Shown in pieces: positions 23,858 through 35,694 of a DNA stretch of 64,000 nt. The DNA lies in assembly GCA_006503535.1 (NCBI GenBank), contig QYRS01000016.1:434001-498000 (forward strand), read 5' to 3'. The translations under genes were made by a program, and so were the position numbers. Numbering within the stretch: position 1 is the stretch's first letter; each line of letters opens with the position of its first letter. Under the pieces are notes generated by a model that saw only the letters and a program-made list of their open reading frames with translations, was not told the origin of the DNA and did not search any database. Origin of the DNA: Arthrinium phaeospermum (Eukaryota > Ascomycota > Sordariomycetes > Amphisphaeriales > Apiosporaceae).

Positions 23858-26800
23858 ATGCCCATCTACTCGTCCTTGTACTCGAACTTCATCCGTCAAG
23901 GATTAACAAAGTCCCTCACCCACGGCTACGCGCAATCCGTCGTAGCTGCCACCCACCCCCATGTTCTAAACTCCCAGAACCGCTCCTCCTTCGCCCGGCG
24001 TAGCAGCCAGCGCGTTGGAGGGCGCCTCGCCGGTCTCCAGCTCCAGACTGCCTTCCACAACGCCGCCACCAACTCTTCTTCCTCGGCCCCGGCGCTCCCC
24101 CACGAGCCCCGTCACGAGCGACGTGTCAGCCATGGAAACCTAGACGCCTACTTCGAGGCGCTCCAGCAGAAGCAGGAGAAGCAGGAAGAGGCGCGGGCCG
24201 CCGGCACCGAGGAAGCCGATCTCGAGAAGGAATGGACCCAGTTCCAGTTCCCCCAACCCATCGAGTGGAAACCCAGCGCCTCGTCGGTGCTGGTCGAGTC
24301 CGGACCCGAGGCCCAGGCTATCGACGCCGAGAACGAGGCCATTGAAGCTGCCAGAAATGGAGCCGACGATGCCCCCGTCGCCATCGATGCCGTGTCCGCC
24401 TTGGCCCACATCAATGCCGCCCTTGAGAAGGAGATTGAGTCGCGCCGGCTGCAGGAGGCTCTGGAGGAGAGTGCGACCTCGCCGGTCCTAGCCAGCGGAG
24501 CCCAGAGCCGAGCTCTGAGCCCTACCTTCGAGCAGTCGAGATCGGCCAGCCCGTTCAGCATCGCCCGCAGCGCCACCCCGCCCGTGGATCCCCAGTCTCA
24601 GACCTACGCCGACCATCTCAACAAGCTCACCCACGATGGCCGCTTCGCCGAGATCCCGGCCGTGTTCGAGGCCATGCTCGTCGCCAACGTCAAGCCCATT
24701 GCCGGTGCCTACAATGCTCTGCTGGTCGCCGCCATCAACATTCCCAACGAGAAGACGCAGATCGTATCCAAGGCTCTGGACATCTACACCGACATGATGA
24801 GGCGCAAGGTGTTGCCCGACGGCGAGACCTACAACATTCTGGTGGGTCTGCTGGCAGCGCGGTCTCTCGAGGTTTCCAGCCTCAAGACCTCGTTCGAGTC
24901 CAAGCTTGCTCGCTTCGGCGGCATGGACGCGCCTGGCAAGTTCATGTTCGCCTCGAGCGAGTTGGACTATGCCATTCTCTCGGCCGACGATCGCCTCGAC
25001 CTGGCCCTGAGTATGTTCAACTCATCTGTCGAATTCCGCAAGGCCAACTACTCGTCTGAGACCTACCACCAGCTCATTACGGCTTGTGCTGGTGCGGGCC
25101 GCGTCTCCGAGATGCTGCGCCTGTTTGAGCACATGGAACTGAGCGGTGCGGTCCCCTTCGCTGCGACGTTCCCTGCCATGATCACGGCATTCTCCAACGT
25201 TGGCGATCTGGCCAGCGCAGTCGAGTGCTACAATGAGTACAAGGAACTGGCCGTCGCTCACGACAACGGCCAGTACACGCTCAACGATCGTCTCGACTCG
25301 GAGGTCTATGCCTCCGTCATCAACGCTTATGTGGTTTCCGACCGATTTGAGGGCGCCATGCAGTTCTACGAGAAAATCATCAAGGAGTATGACGTCCGAG
25401 CTGTCGACATCAAGGACGCCATCATCCGCGGAGGATTCGTCAAGGCTTTCACCAGCCGCGGCATCTACGACCAGGCCTTGTTGTGGGCACAGAGCGTCGA
25501 GGACGAGACACGGATGTCCACCATGGCCGACATTGCGACTACGGCTGCCGATGCGGGCGACGTGCACACCGCCGTGGCCGCTTTCTCCCACATCGCACCC
25601 ACCTTCAAGAACATTGCCACTCCGGCCATGGCTCTTATGGCGCTTTGCGTGCGACAGACCGACGTGGCCACCGCCACACAATACTGGCAGATCCTCAGCA
25701 GCCCCGAGGTGGAGGCCACATCGGCCTTGATCGAGCCCACGGCCATGTATGCTGTTGCCATGATTGGATCCGGCCAGGTTGCCGAAGGTTTGACCGAGTC
25801 CGAGATGATGTTCCAGCGCATCCGTGCTGGCGGCATCGAGACCCGGCCCCAACTGGCCGAGGAGATTGAGGAAGGTATTGAGTTCATCTCGAAGTTCATG
25901 GCTGCCCGCAACATCGAGGATCCCCGGGTGGCGACACCTCTCAACTTTGTGCCCCCGACGGTGTCGACTTTCGAGGACAACTTTGACCCCTATGCACACA
26001 ACACCGACTTCAAGGGCTCGTCCATCATTTCGGATGAGCTGGAGGGCGCCCACGGACGCAAGGGACCCCGACTCAACGAGGCCCTGACGCGGTTCCGCAA
26101 CATGCGCCGGGCCGGCCGCCACCCCCGTTACATCACGTACGCCAAGATGATCTCGGCTGCTGCTCGCGAGAACAAGATGAGCCTGTGCCACGACATCCTC
26201 GCCATGGCGCGGACTGATGTCCCTCTCCTCGCCCAGTACGCCGTTGTCCGCTACGGATGGTCTTCGATCCTGGATGCCATGGTCGGTGCCTGCCTCACCC
26301 TCGGTGACCGTGTGCTGGCCGAGCAGTATCACCTGGAGCTTCTCCAGATGGGAGCTGCCCCTTCTGCCAACACCTTCGGTCTCTACATCACCACCCTGAA
26401 GGAGTCGACCAAGACGTTTGACGAAGCCACCGAGGCCGTCAAGATCTTCCACCGGGCCAAGGCCGAGGGAGTGGAGCCTTCCAGCTTCCTGTACAACGCC
26501 CTGATCGGCAAGCTTGGCAAGGCTCGACGTATCGATGACTGCCTGTTCTACTTCGCCGAGATGCGTGCTCTTGGCATCAAGCCCACCAGCGTCACGTACG
26601 GTACCGTCGTCAATGCTCTGTGCCGCGTCAGCGATGAGAAGTTTGCCGAAGAGCTGTTTGACGAGATGGAGGCGATGCCCAACTACAAGGCTCGCCCCGC
26701 CCCCTACAACAGCATGATGCAATTCTTCCTGACCACCAAGCGCGACAAGTCCAAGGTTCTGGCCTACTACGACCGCATGATGGCTCGTGGCATCTCGCCT

Positions 26801-27430
26801 ACCGCTCACACCTACAAGCTGCTGGTGGATACCCATGCCACTCTGGAGCCTGTCAACATGACGGCCGCCGAGGCTGTGCTCGACATGGTTCGTGCTTCCG
26901 GTCAACGGCCCGAGCCTGTTCACTACGCCTCTCTGATCCATGCTCGCGGATGTGTGCTGCATGACTTGGAAGGTGCCAAGAAGATCTTCGACTCGGTCAT
27001 GAAGGACCCGACTGTTGCCGCCAACCCCTGCCTGTTCCAGGCCCTGTTCGAAGCCATGGTGGCCAACCACCACGTGGCGGATACGGAGCCCGTCGTCAAC
27101 GAGATGCGCCAGCGCCGTGTCGAGCTTACCCCTTACATTGCCAACACGCTGATCCACGGCTGGGCTGCTGAGAAGCAGATCGACAAGGCCAAGATGGTGT
27201 ACAACAGCGTCGGTCGCGAGAAGCGGGAGCCGAGCACGTACGAGGCCATGACGCGAGCCTTCCTGGCCGTCGAGGAGCGGGAGCCGGCCAAGGGCGTCGT
27301 CAGCGAGATGCTGTCTCGAGGCTACCCCAGCGCTGTCGTCAACAAGGTCCTCGAGCTTCTCGGTGGCGGCAACGGCGAAGCTGAGGCTGCTGCTTCCACT
27401 GCTGCTGTTCCTGCCGTGGTTGCCGCCTAA
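23858..27430 (+). CDS. Mitochondrial pentatricopeptide-repeat (PPR) protein
   Basis: Single exon, 1190 aa. The N terminus (residues 1-70) is rich in Arg, Ser and Ala with almost no acidic residues, as expected of a mitochondrial transit peptide. An acidic, low-complexity linker follows to about residue 240. PPR-type helical hairpins then occur in two runs, about 245-480 and 820-1170. Clear repeats include TYNILVGLLA, VYASVINAYVV, LYNALIGKLGKARRID and TYGTVVNALC, spaced about 35 residues apart. Proteins of this kind bind organellar RNA and control its stability or translation. Fungal candidates of similar size include the Pet309/CYA-5 group (COX1 expression) and CIA84 (complex I assembly), but I cannot choose between them. 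An Ala-rich tail ends the protein. Confidence 0.88.
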   Translation: MPIYSSLYSNFIRQGLTKSLTHGYAQSVVAATHPHVLNSQNRSSFARRSSQRVGGRLAGLQLQTAFHNAATNSSSSAPALPHEPRHERRVSHGNLDAYFEALQQKQEKQEEARAAGTEEADLEKEWTQFQFPQPIEWKPSASSVLVESGPEAQAIDAENEAIEAARNGADDAPVAIDAVSALAHINAALEKEIESRRLQEALEESATSPVLASGAQSRALSPTFEQSRSASPFSIARSATPPVDPQSQTYADHLNKLTHDGRFAEIPAVFEAMLVANVKPIAGAYNALLVAAINIPNEKTQIVSKALDIYTDMMRRKVLPDGETYNILVGLLAARSLEVSSLKTSFESKLARFGGMDAPGKFMFASSELDYAILSADDRLDLALSMFNSSVEFRKANYSSETYHQLITACAGAGRVSEMLRLFEHMELSGAVPFAATFPAMITAFSNVGDLASAVECYNEYKELAVAHDNGQYTLNDRLDSEVYASVINAYVVSDRFEGAMQFYEKIIKEYDVRAVDIKDAIIRGGFVKAFTSRGIYDQALLWAQSVEDETRMSTMADIATTAADAGDVHTAVAAFSHIAPTFKNIATPAMALMALCVRQTDVATATQYWQILSSPEVEATSALIEPTAMYAVAMIGSGQVAEGLTESEMMFQRIRAGGIETRPQLAEEIEEGIEFISKFMAARNIEDPRVATPLNFVPPTVSTFEDNFDPYAHNTDFKGSSIISDELEGAHGRKGPRLNEALTRFRNMRRAGRHPRYITYAKMISAAARENKMSLCHDILAMARTDVPLLAQYAVVRYGWSSILDAMVGACLTLGDRVLAEQYHLELLQMGAAPSANTFGLYITTLKESTKTFDEATEAVKIFHRAKAEGVEPSSFLYNALIGKLGKARRIDDCLFYFAEMRALGIKPTSVTYGTVVNALCRVSDEKFAEELFDEMEAMPNYKARPAPYNSMMQFFLTTKRDKSKVLAYYDRMMARGISPTAHTYKLLVDTHATLEPVNMTAAEAVLDMVRASGQRPEPVHYASLIHARGCVLHDLEGAKKIFDSVMKDPTVAANPCLFQALFEAMVANHHVADTEPVVNEMRQRRVELTPYIANTLIHGWAAEKQIDKAKMVYNSVGREKREPSTYEAMTRAFLAVEEREPAKGVVSEMLSRGYPSAVVNKVLELLGGGNGEAEAAASTAAVPAVVAA

Positions 27431-29472
27431 GCTTGTTCGTTCGGCCGTGTTTCCCAAGTCGAAGATTTTCTTTTTGTTTTGTTTCTTTTGTCCTCCAATT
27501 TCTTCTTCTACTGCGATACCCCTGATACTTTGATGACGAAAGCGTGCTTGTTATGGTGCATATGTTGCCGGGGGTCTGGCGGTTCTAGAAGAGCGGAGGA
27601 CACACTTGTCACGGTGTTTCATGTTGCTTTCTCTGGGGTTACCTATTTCCTATGTCCAAAAATCACCCACAGATCCAGGGCGGTCAACTGTGCGGCTGAT
27701 TTGAGCCTGGCGTTGATCGGTTGCTTGCATGTACCAAAAACGGGGTGTTGGTTTGGGGGCTGCCTCGGAAATGGCAGGGGCGGCGGTAATATGCCCGGGG
27801 TTTTTTTCACCAAGGGAAATGGCCATGCATCCAGGATGGATGGATGATGCCAGACGGGAAAGACATTTTATGTGCGGTCGTCATTGATGATTGAATGATT
27901 GACCTGCGCGTGCTCATAGACAAATCTCCACTCTAGATATACAACTTGACCACAGAATGGTCGGGATGAACCATGAATCTACCCGCTGGATAACATCCAG
28001 TTGATGATATCAACCACATGTTTTTTCTGTCTTTCGTTGATTCGTGTCCCTTTGTGGCTTAGGTGTCTAATGTGATCTGTGATCTATGAAGCGCAAACCA
28101 CACATACATACATACAGTCATGGTGGACCAAGTACTACCTGCTTCAAGCACCAACAGCTGGATTGGTATTGGGGTTGACATGATGGCCTTGTTCGTCTCT
28201 TCCAGTTGAAGTAATCGTGACCAGCTGCTCTTGCAAATTGATGCACACAGTACGAATAGAATCGATGCTTTCATCGAGTGGCCCTTGGGTCGTCCCCCTC
28301 CCCAACCGTGCTCTCTCTCCCCCTCACTTACTGACTTGGAACTCGAGCCAGCAACCGTCCCCCGTACTTGGTGTAACCAAGCCCCATTTCCCATCATTCC
28401 TCGGTGGAGGTTCCCCTCTGTCCATCTGGATCTCGCCTGCCTGAGGTGATCCGCTTTGGTCAAGCACATTGCATAGGGCCGCTCAACGTGGGCCTCGGGA
28501 TGTCTGCTTCCCTACTACATACTTCGCTTCTCTCCATTTGGTGTGGTGTGCTTTCCATGAGGGGGTATGGATCTGGACGCATGTGCATACATACATACAT
28601 ACTTGGTACATGTGCAGAACCAAGCATACCATACTCTAAGCGCCCGTAGCTCGTTGACTCGGTGTGCGGTTCGCGACGGGCGGGTATCCTGGTGAAGTGA
28701 CCAAAGGGAATCGGGAGGATTTCTCCAGGGAAGAGGAGAGTGAGCCGGGGTGGGAAGAGGGGGAGAACCTCTGCAATGCAAGCGGAGATGTATGAGCAGC
28801 GGGTTTATCCTCCCGTTTGGAGTGTGCCTCTTGATGCAATTCGGGTGTTTCTTCTCATCTCTTTTCCCCCCTTTCTTCCGAGTCTACTCGTGTGTTGTCC
28901 TTTATATCCAGCGCGTGGTGGATCAGCGAGAGGCTCCCAAAATAGGGAACGGGCGAGACAAAAGAACGGACGGGCGGTCCGCCGGAGGGGGCGGGGGGAA
29001 CCCCTGTTTTCAAACTCTGGACGGACGAGGCGGTGTTCATTGTGAGAGATCGGAGAGGAGGGAAAGTACCAGAAGCTAAAAAGAAAACTCGATATGTTTT
29101 GATCTTGTTGAGGGGTTGGGGTTAAGGTTGGGGTTAAGGATGGGGTTGGGGCTCGGGCTGGGGTTGCGCAGGTAGGTTCGGGAATGCGATCCCGAAAAGC
29201 ACACTCTAACAGTAGCGGGACTTGCTACTTTCTGCTCCGGCCATGCGGGGAGAGGTGGGCACCAACGGTGTCCGGCGTTGGTGCCGGAGGCGGACAGGGA
29301 CAGACAAGAAAGCACGGTCGAATGTAATCCAGGGAACCGCGGCGGTATGTCAGCGATGGGGGTTCCGTCGTCGATTCCGTCGTTGCCGTCGGGTGTCTCG
29401 GGAGCAGATACATAGTAAGTATCTAGAAGTAGTCGGTCAAGCGATTGAGTCCTTTCTTCCTCGTTCCAAACC
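27431..29472. other. Intergenic between convergent genes
   Basis: Two kilobases holding the 3' flanks of the PPR gene and the second rhodopsin-domain gene. No credible ORF. A CATA microsatellite lies near 28586-28602 and a G-rich GGGGTT/TTAAGG array at 29112-29165. Confidence 0.5.
29112..29165. repeat. G-rich GGGGTT(AAGG) tandem array
   Basis: Imperfect units of GGGGTT and GGGGTTAAGGTT repeat for about 54 bases, with six or more runs of three to four G on the plus strand. Such spacing is compatible with a G-quadruplex. It resembles telomeric DNA only superficially and is not a TTAGGG array. Confidence 0.75.
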
Positions 29473-31207
29473 TCAGCTCGCTTCCTTGTCGGTCATCAAG
29501 ACGGCGTCGATGCGGGACAGCCGGTGCAGCGACTGTTGCGACACCTCGGTCGTCTTGGTGATACCATACCTGCCGATGTTGTCGCTGGTATCGCCCCCGT
29601 CCCCTTTCCAGTCCGCTAGCTCCGTCGTCGACCCGGCGTCGTGGTTTCCATTGTTCCGGTGGTAGTAGCCGCCAATCCCGTCACCATGACCACCAAGACC
29701 TCGTCCGCCGCCGCCGCCGCCTCCTCCTCCCTCCTCAATCCAGTGGCGAAGGGCGAAGCGGCTGGTTGCCCGCGGCGGTGCCGGCGGCGGCGACGACGAA
29801 GGGCCCGACGCGCTGGAAATATACATAATCGTATCGTCCGGCCTCAGCTTGAGGGGGCTGCCGTTTTGTCGTGGTTCCGAACGATTACGGCGCGGGGGAT
29901 CGTTGCTGTGGGTGCGCACGTAGCGGTTTCGGCTCGGCGAGAGGGGCGTGTCGGAGGGAAAAGCGGATGCGGCCCCGGCGGCGGCCCCGGCGGCAGTGGC
30001 GGTAGGGAGCAGACCGCGCCGGCAGCGCCATTGGGTGACGAGGGGGTGGAGCGCGGCGACGGACAGGGTGGTGATGCCGACGCCGACCTCGATGGTGCTC
30101 CAGATGGCGATGTCGGTGGTTTCGTCTGGGTTTCGCGTATTAACATGAGTGAATGCCCAGACAGGTAGGCGATAGGTTTGAATGAGCTTCCAAGGTCCCG
30201 GGTTGGTCGGACTCTCTTGTCAAACGACCTACTACTTACACAGGAAATCGTCTCCGTTGAGGAGGGTGGGGATGTAGACCATTCGAACGATGGTGGCGAT
30301 GCTGGCACTGCATGTTATCTGCTTATTAGCAACCTTTACATGTCTCCGCTAAGTTGCACTAGCAATTGCGCAGTTTGAAAGTAGGAAGGGGAAAAAGCAG
30401 AAAGGGGGGAAGAGAAACGTACACAGCCGCAAAGCTCATAAGACAAGCCACCAGGATCCGCGCCCCCCGCGGCATGTTGAGCGTGCGCACCACCAGCACG
30501 GGCATGAGCCCAAACGTCCAGTCGGCGAGGCAGTTGACGGCGGACGCGGCGTACGTCAGCCCGAGCACCACGCCGTCGCCCCAGCACCGCTCGCCCGGCG
30601 CCGCGCGGGGCGACTCCTCCCAGAAGACGCGGGGGCTCGGCCGGCACTGGAACAGAACCATGAAGAAGTAGCCGCCGCCCAGCAGGGCCGTCGACACCAT
30701 CAGGCCCCGCAGCAGCCAGAGGTGGCGCGCGTCGGCGGCGAGGCGCAGGAGGAAGGCGCCCGTCGCGATCTTGAGGAGGCTGGTGCAGACGACGTAGAGG
30801 AGCTCGCAGATGAACCAGAACTGTTGTCATTGTTTGGGTCAGCGAAACGTCGCCGGTCAATCTAGGAGACCTGTGTGTAGGGGGTTGTCCTTACCTTCAA
30901 AGCCTGCGAGTTATCCGCCGCGCTCAGGGCGCTCTTGTGCTGCCCCGTGCCGTGCCACCAGGCCACGAGCTGGCCGACGAGGTAGGCGGTATAGACCAGC
31001 TGTAAGGGAGATGGCGATATATCAGCATTAACACGAAAGGTACTATAACAAGCAAGCGCCTACCTGAAGAATGACCAGAGACAGATCGTCCATGCCGAAG
31101 GACTTGACCACATGGAGCCGGCAATGCACGCGGAGCCCGACCGCGACCCAGCAGACGACCAGGAAGGTCACCGCGACGGCCAGGACCTCCTCGCTTCGGT
31201 CATCCAT
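29473..31207 (-). CDS. Rhodopsin-domain integral membrane protein (second)
   Basis: Five exons: 31207-31064, 30999-30895, 30820-30423, 30307-30240 and 30125-29473, giving 455 aa. All have GT-AG borders and closed frames. The start opens MDDRSEEVLAVAVTF. Seven hydrophobic segments occupy residues 8 to about 255. The family landmarks are GLRVHCRLHVVKSFGMDD after helix 1, a Cys-containing loop (FQCRPSP and GERCWGDG), and the ADWTFGLMPVLVV helix. The cytosolic tail is long and disordered, with a run of nine Gly encoded by GCC repeats on the plus strand near 29702-29735. It belongs to the same SAT4/PTH11-like superfamily as the gene at 2236-3932 but the two are not close paralogues. Role unknown. 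Confidence 0.86.
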
Positions 31208-32299
31208 ACTCGGACGAGGAAGAAGAAAGAGGGGGAGAAGGAACACCGCCCGAGGTCGACGACATCAAGCAAACCAAACCAAGCAAGACCTGATGGGGGT
31301 TTGGTGTCGGTAGGCCGCAAACAAAAGAAGGAAAACACAATCAAGACGAAGAAGCATCGCAATCGAAGATGGGAGAACGAGCAGGCTATATTGGGCTTGC
31401 ATTGCATTGGGTATCGCATTATAAGATTTGCATCTATGACTATTTGGGTGGACCTGCCTGCCAGTCCCTCCCTGGAGATGCCCTCACCTCACTAGGCTCT
31501 AGGCCAACCCGCCCGTATCTTGATTGAACTCTAAGTAATATCAAAATCAGGCCACAACGAGAGACAGGAGGCTTCTAGGGCAGGGCCTGCGGAGACGCTA
31601 CTGGCACCAGCGCGAGCTTCAGCCACCAGGAACAAGCATAACAAGGTGACAACTACCGTGTGGAAATGTAACGGTGTGACCCGTTCGGGCGCTCTCCCTT
31701 CTCACACTGACCCCAAACTGCCAAAAAAAAGTGTCCACTGCTAGCTAGCGCGTACACTGCGTAACTGAAACATGCTTTGCAGGTTTTCAAGCCCAGCACC
31801 CCGTGGCGATTGGATCATCGCGTTGCATACGAGACTGGGGTTGGCCCCAATCCGTTCCGGTCGATCGTTCTCTCGTGCGAGTTTGCTGGTTCATATTTTT
31901 AATTCCCGACCCGAGCCGGCTCCTTGCGAAGAAAGCAGACGCGACGCTGCATGATGCAACTAATTGGGGGCAGAGAGGGTCTGCAAATGAGGTGGAGGGG
32001 CTCCAGTCTCCCCGTCCAGACCAACGCTGAACTCTAATCACCTTTTGGGGACGCCAGCTGAAGGGCTAACGAGGGACACGGACTGCCGATTGACCAGGGT
32101 CATCGACGATGGGCACTTCTTTCTGTTGATAGCAGGTTTCAGCAAACAAGGTTGAGATAGCAGCAGGTATGTGAGGTCCATTTCTTCTGCCAATTGCCGG
32201 CATTTGCCCCAGCGCCAGTCCCTCGGGTCCGACTCCTCCCTCCCCTTAGGTCTGGTACTGGAGTTCGGCCGGTTCTGATCCGGTGCGTGGGTTCATTTT
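31208..32299. other. Intergenic between two minus-strand genes
   Basis: The upstream region of the rhodopsin-domain gene and the 3' flank of REX4. Small ORFs only; no repeat or RNA gene seen. Confidence 0.5.
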
Positions 32300-33364
32300 C
32301 TAATGCTTCTTCTTCTTCTTGGTATGGGATTTGCCGGGTCGCGGCTTGGTGTGCTCAAACTTGTTGGCGTGCTCCATGTCGAACTCGGACTTCTTCTTGC
32401 GGAACAGCAGCATGGCCACCCGCGCATCCTCGATACTCGAATGATGGCCCGACTGGATCTCCATGTCCAGCACCTCCTTGGCCAGCACCCGCAGCGCCGG
32501 CTTGGGCCCGTTGCCGTACCGCTTGTAGCCGGCGAAGCGCGCCGTGTCGCGGATGTGCGTGACGGGGTGCGTGAGCAGCAGCACGTCCAGATCGTGCCGT
32601 AGATCGTGGCCCACCAGGATGCGGCCCTTGAGCAGGTCGGCCACCTCGCGCTGCACCTCTTCGAACTCGCGCGCCTGGCCCATCAGCTTGGGCGTGATGC
32701 CCGTGATGGCGGTGCGCCAGTCCGTCACCCGCTCCTGGGGCCGCACGAAGGAGTCGTAGATCTGGCGGCCGTGGAAGTCGACCAGGCTGGCGCGGGCCAG
32801 GGCGTGCTCGTGGCCGTCGGGCCCCGTGCCCACCATCTCGCAGTCCAGGCCGACGTACTTGCCCAGGTTCTCGAGGTCGGGCGCCCGGCCCTCGTTGACG
32901 CGGTCCTTCTCCAAGGGCGTGGTGTTGAGGGGAGCGCTGCGCCGCAGGCCCAGCCCGTACGCCTCGGCCAGGTCCTCGGGCGAGATGTCGTTGTCCTCGG
33001 CCCAGAGCGCCAGCGAGGGCCTCACCGTGGAGGAGGAGCCCTTGGAGATGACGGAGGACTCGGCGTTGCCCATAGATGACGCCGGTTTGGATGATCTGCT
33101 GCTGTTGGGCTTTGCTGCCGAGGATGTGGATGAGGATGAGGTTGTTGTCTGTTTCCTCTTCTTTTGAGGGGGCGCCGACGGCTTCTGCTGCTGGCCTTGG
33201 ACCTGGACCCGCCGCTTCTTGGCCTGCGACTGGCCAGCGGCTTCGCGACTCTCGTCAGGCTTCCGCTTGGTGGCGGGTGCTGGTGCAGCAGCGGCCGAGG
33301 CGGGCGATTGAGCCTTGAGCTTTTCCTGGAGCTTTTTCCAATTGGACGAGTATTCCGGCGCCAT
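32300..33364 (-). CDS. RNA exonuclease 4 (REX4 family)
   Basis: Single exon, 354 aa, starting at MAPEYSSNWKKLQEKL. Residues 1-120 are a basic, low-complexity tail with likely nuclear or nucleolar signals (ATKRKPDE, KKRRVQ). The DEDDh exonuclease domain spans about 168-330. Exo I is YVGLDCEMVGTG, with D174 and E176. Exo II is VGHDLRHDLDVL. Exo III is HSSIEDARVAMLL, which carries the catalytic His and Asp. Rex4 is a 3'-5' exonuclease involved in pre-rRNA processing (ITS1) in the yeast nucleus. The C terminus is a Lys-rich tail. Length and motif spacing are normal for the family. Confidence 0.94.
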   Translation of the reverse strand: MAPEYSSNWKKLQEKLKAQSPASAAAAPAPATKRKPDESREAAGQSQAKKRRVQVQGQQQKPSAPPQKKRKQTTTSSSSTSSAAKPNSSRSSKPASSMGNAESSVISKGSSSTVRPSLALWAEDNDISPEDLAEAYGLGLRRSAPLNTTPLEKDRVNEGRAPDLENLGKYVGLDCEMVGTGPDGHEHALARASLVDFHGRQIYDSFVRPQERVTDWRTAITGITPKLMGQAREFEEVQREVADLLKGRILVGHDLRHDLDVLLLTHPVTHIRDTARFAGYKRYGNGPKPALRVLAKEVLDMEIQSGHHSSIEDARVAMLLFRKKKSEFDMEHANKFEHTKPRPGKSHTKKKKKH

Positions 33365-34534
33365 GATCTCTTTATTTTGAGAGAAAATGTTCAGAATCAA
33401 GATGCGTTCATTGTGATTGGATGATGCTCTTGGATGTTGATGTTTTGGTTCAGTCAGTCAGTCTGATGAAGAAAAATGTTTTGACGGATCTTGAATTGAG
33501 GCCAGTAACGGCTTAGCCTGAAAAACAGCCCCCCCATCCACCTGACTGCTCTAATCGCCTTTGCCAATCGCCCGCTGACTGTCCACTGCCAGTGCTTTGA
33601 CTACTATCAGCCCCACCCCAATCCAGTTGCACGTAGAATTTCTTTACTCTGTGCAACACCCATCCGACATCGATCTCCATGGTAAAATAAGAATGCTTTT
33701 GAATAGATGGGTTGAGTAATTGCAGGTACTATCTCAAAAGCAGAAATGTCAACATTTCACTTGGACGCTTGAGATCTTTGACTGTGTTGAGTTGTCTCTC
33801 TCAGTTCTTCAGCATCTGCATTTGCATGTCTCCAGTGGGCAACCAGAGAGAGCCAGAGCCTGGAGCCAGCCCACCAACCTCTAACATGCGCTCTTGGACT
33901 TCCTGCGGTTGCCTCTCCCTTGCGACACCCCGACAAATTGCGATTGAGCATGTTCGGGCACAAAACCAGGCTACCGCGCCTCCTTTATACACTTTCTCGT
34001 CCAGTTACCAAGACGAGTCGGTCAAGCTGCAACCATCGGGCATCGTATCATGAACTGTTACCTGAATCTGGTCATTTCCCGTACCATCCCCAAATGACCT
34101 CGTGCAATGTAACCTCAGGACCGCCCTAGCAACGGAAGGTGCTCACCAATTCAGAAGGTCATCAGGCTCCATTTCTTTTTGGTCTCTTAGCCCCCGTTCC
34201 CCCCGTTCTTGGTCGGAGCAGTTCGCTGGCGTCCGACGGGCGGCCATGCCGGCATATCCAAATCCACCATTCACGCCTTCAGCCAGATATTGGGCAGATT
34301 GGGATGCCTGAGATCCGATGGGCCAGATGGGGTCCCAACGGCACCTGTATGCCGACCGCTGACTGCACTCGCGATGGGAGAATGGGGGGTTCCGGTTTGT
34401 CCATAAAGAGACGACCGCCCGTCTAGGAAGAAGTAGTAGAAGAAGAAGCTCGATATGCACTCACTGCCTGCTTCCAGCCCCCGCATCGTTCATCGCCGCC
34501 CCGACCAGGACGAAAAAGCAAGCAAAGCGACACG
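33365..34534. other. Divergent intergenic region REX4 / GH43
   Basis: 1.17 kb separating two genes transcribed away from each other; it should contain both promoters. No ORF or repeat of note. I looked for CreA-type SYGGRG sites close to the GH43 start and saw no convincing cluster. Confidence 0.45.
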
Positions 34535-35694
34535 ATGCTGAGCTTCTCCCACCTACTCGCCACCGCCGCGGCGCTGCTGGCCGGCACCGCCTGGGGTTAT
34601 GCCGTGCCGCAGGCGTGCTCGGGGATCTGCACCAACGCGCACGACCCCACCATTGTGCTGCGCGGCGACGGCACCTACTTCCGCCTCTCGACCGGCGGCA
34701 AGATCGCCATCCACTCGGCGCCCTCCATCCGGGGGCCCTGGGCCTACGTCGGCGCCGCCCTGCCCGGGGGGTCCAGCATCAACAAGCCGGGCCGGGACGA
34801 TCTTTGGGTAAGTCTCTCTGTCTCTTTCCCTCTCTCTTTCTCTCTCTCTCACTCCACAGTCAATAGGTGGCTTGGGGACTAACGCTTGCTAATCATCGTG
34901 CCACAGGCGCCCGAGGTCGTCAAGCGCGGTAACGAGTACTACATGTACTACTCGGTCAGCACGCCGGGCTCGCAGGACTCGGCGATCGGGGTGGCCACGT
35001 CGACGGACCTGGTCAGCTGGCGGGACCACGGCTCGACGGGCATCGAGTCGGCGCGGGGCGCGGCCTACAACGCCATCGACCCGCACGTGCTCAAGCAGGC
35101 CGACGGCAGCTTCGTCATGACCTTTGGCAGCTGGTGGAAGGACCTGCACACCGTCCCCATGCAGAACCCGCCCCACCGCGTCGCCGCGGGACAGACCCCG
35201 CGCCAGATCGCCTTCGACCCGGCCACCACCGCCGTCGAGGGCGGCTTCGTCTTCCCCTGGGGCAACTACTTCTACCTCTTCTACTCCAAGGGCGCCTGCT
35301 GCGGCTTCGACCAGAACCGCCCCGCGCCCGGCGCCGAGTACAAGATCATGGTCTGCCGCTCCTCGTCGCCGACGGGCGGCTTCGTCGACCGCAACGGCGC
35401 CGACTGCACCCGCGGCGGCGGCACCGTCGTCTACGAGTCCTTCCAGTTCGTCTACGGCCCCGGCGGGCAGGGCGTCTTCAACGACCCTGTCGAAGGTCCC
35501 GTAAGTTTACCACGCCCCCGGATTCCTTACACCAAACTTACTCTCTGTCTACTGCTTTTGGCATGATTGCTAACAACTGTACTCCGTAGGTTCTCTACTA
35601 CCACTTCGTCGACACCCGCATTGGCTTCGCCGACGGCCAGAAGCGGTTCGGATGGAACCGCATCGACTTCTCGAGCGGGTGGCCGGTCGTTTAG
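34535..35694 (+). CDS. Secreted GH43 endo-1,5-alpha-L-arabinanase
   Basis: Three exons: 34535-34807, 34907-35500 and 35590-35694, giving 323 aa. Residues 1 to about 21 form a signal peptide ([14 protein letters not shown] core). The five-bladed propeller carries the three GH43 acidic residues: D37 in NAHDPTI (base), D149 in NAIDPHV (pKa modulator) and E202 in VEGGFVF (acid). The opening [12 protein letters not shown] and the segment [14 protein letters not shown] are typical of fungal abnA-type arabinanases, which cleave the arabinan side chains of pectin outside the cell. Length matches that family, and no carbohydrate-binding module is attached. Both introns are phase 0. Intron 1 carries a long CT run (34812-34852). 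Convergent with the alcohol dehydrogenase gene. Confidence 0.93.

Noticed and set aside
25022..27457. 811-aa minus-strand ORF opposite the PPR gene
   Set aside because: Antisense shadow; the sense strand has clear PPR repeats.
29112..29165. Interstitial telomere repeat
   Set aside because: Units are GGGGTT/TTAAGG mixtures, not TTAGGG, and no subtelomeric features follow.
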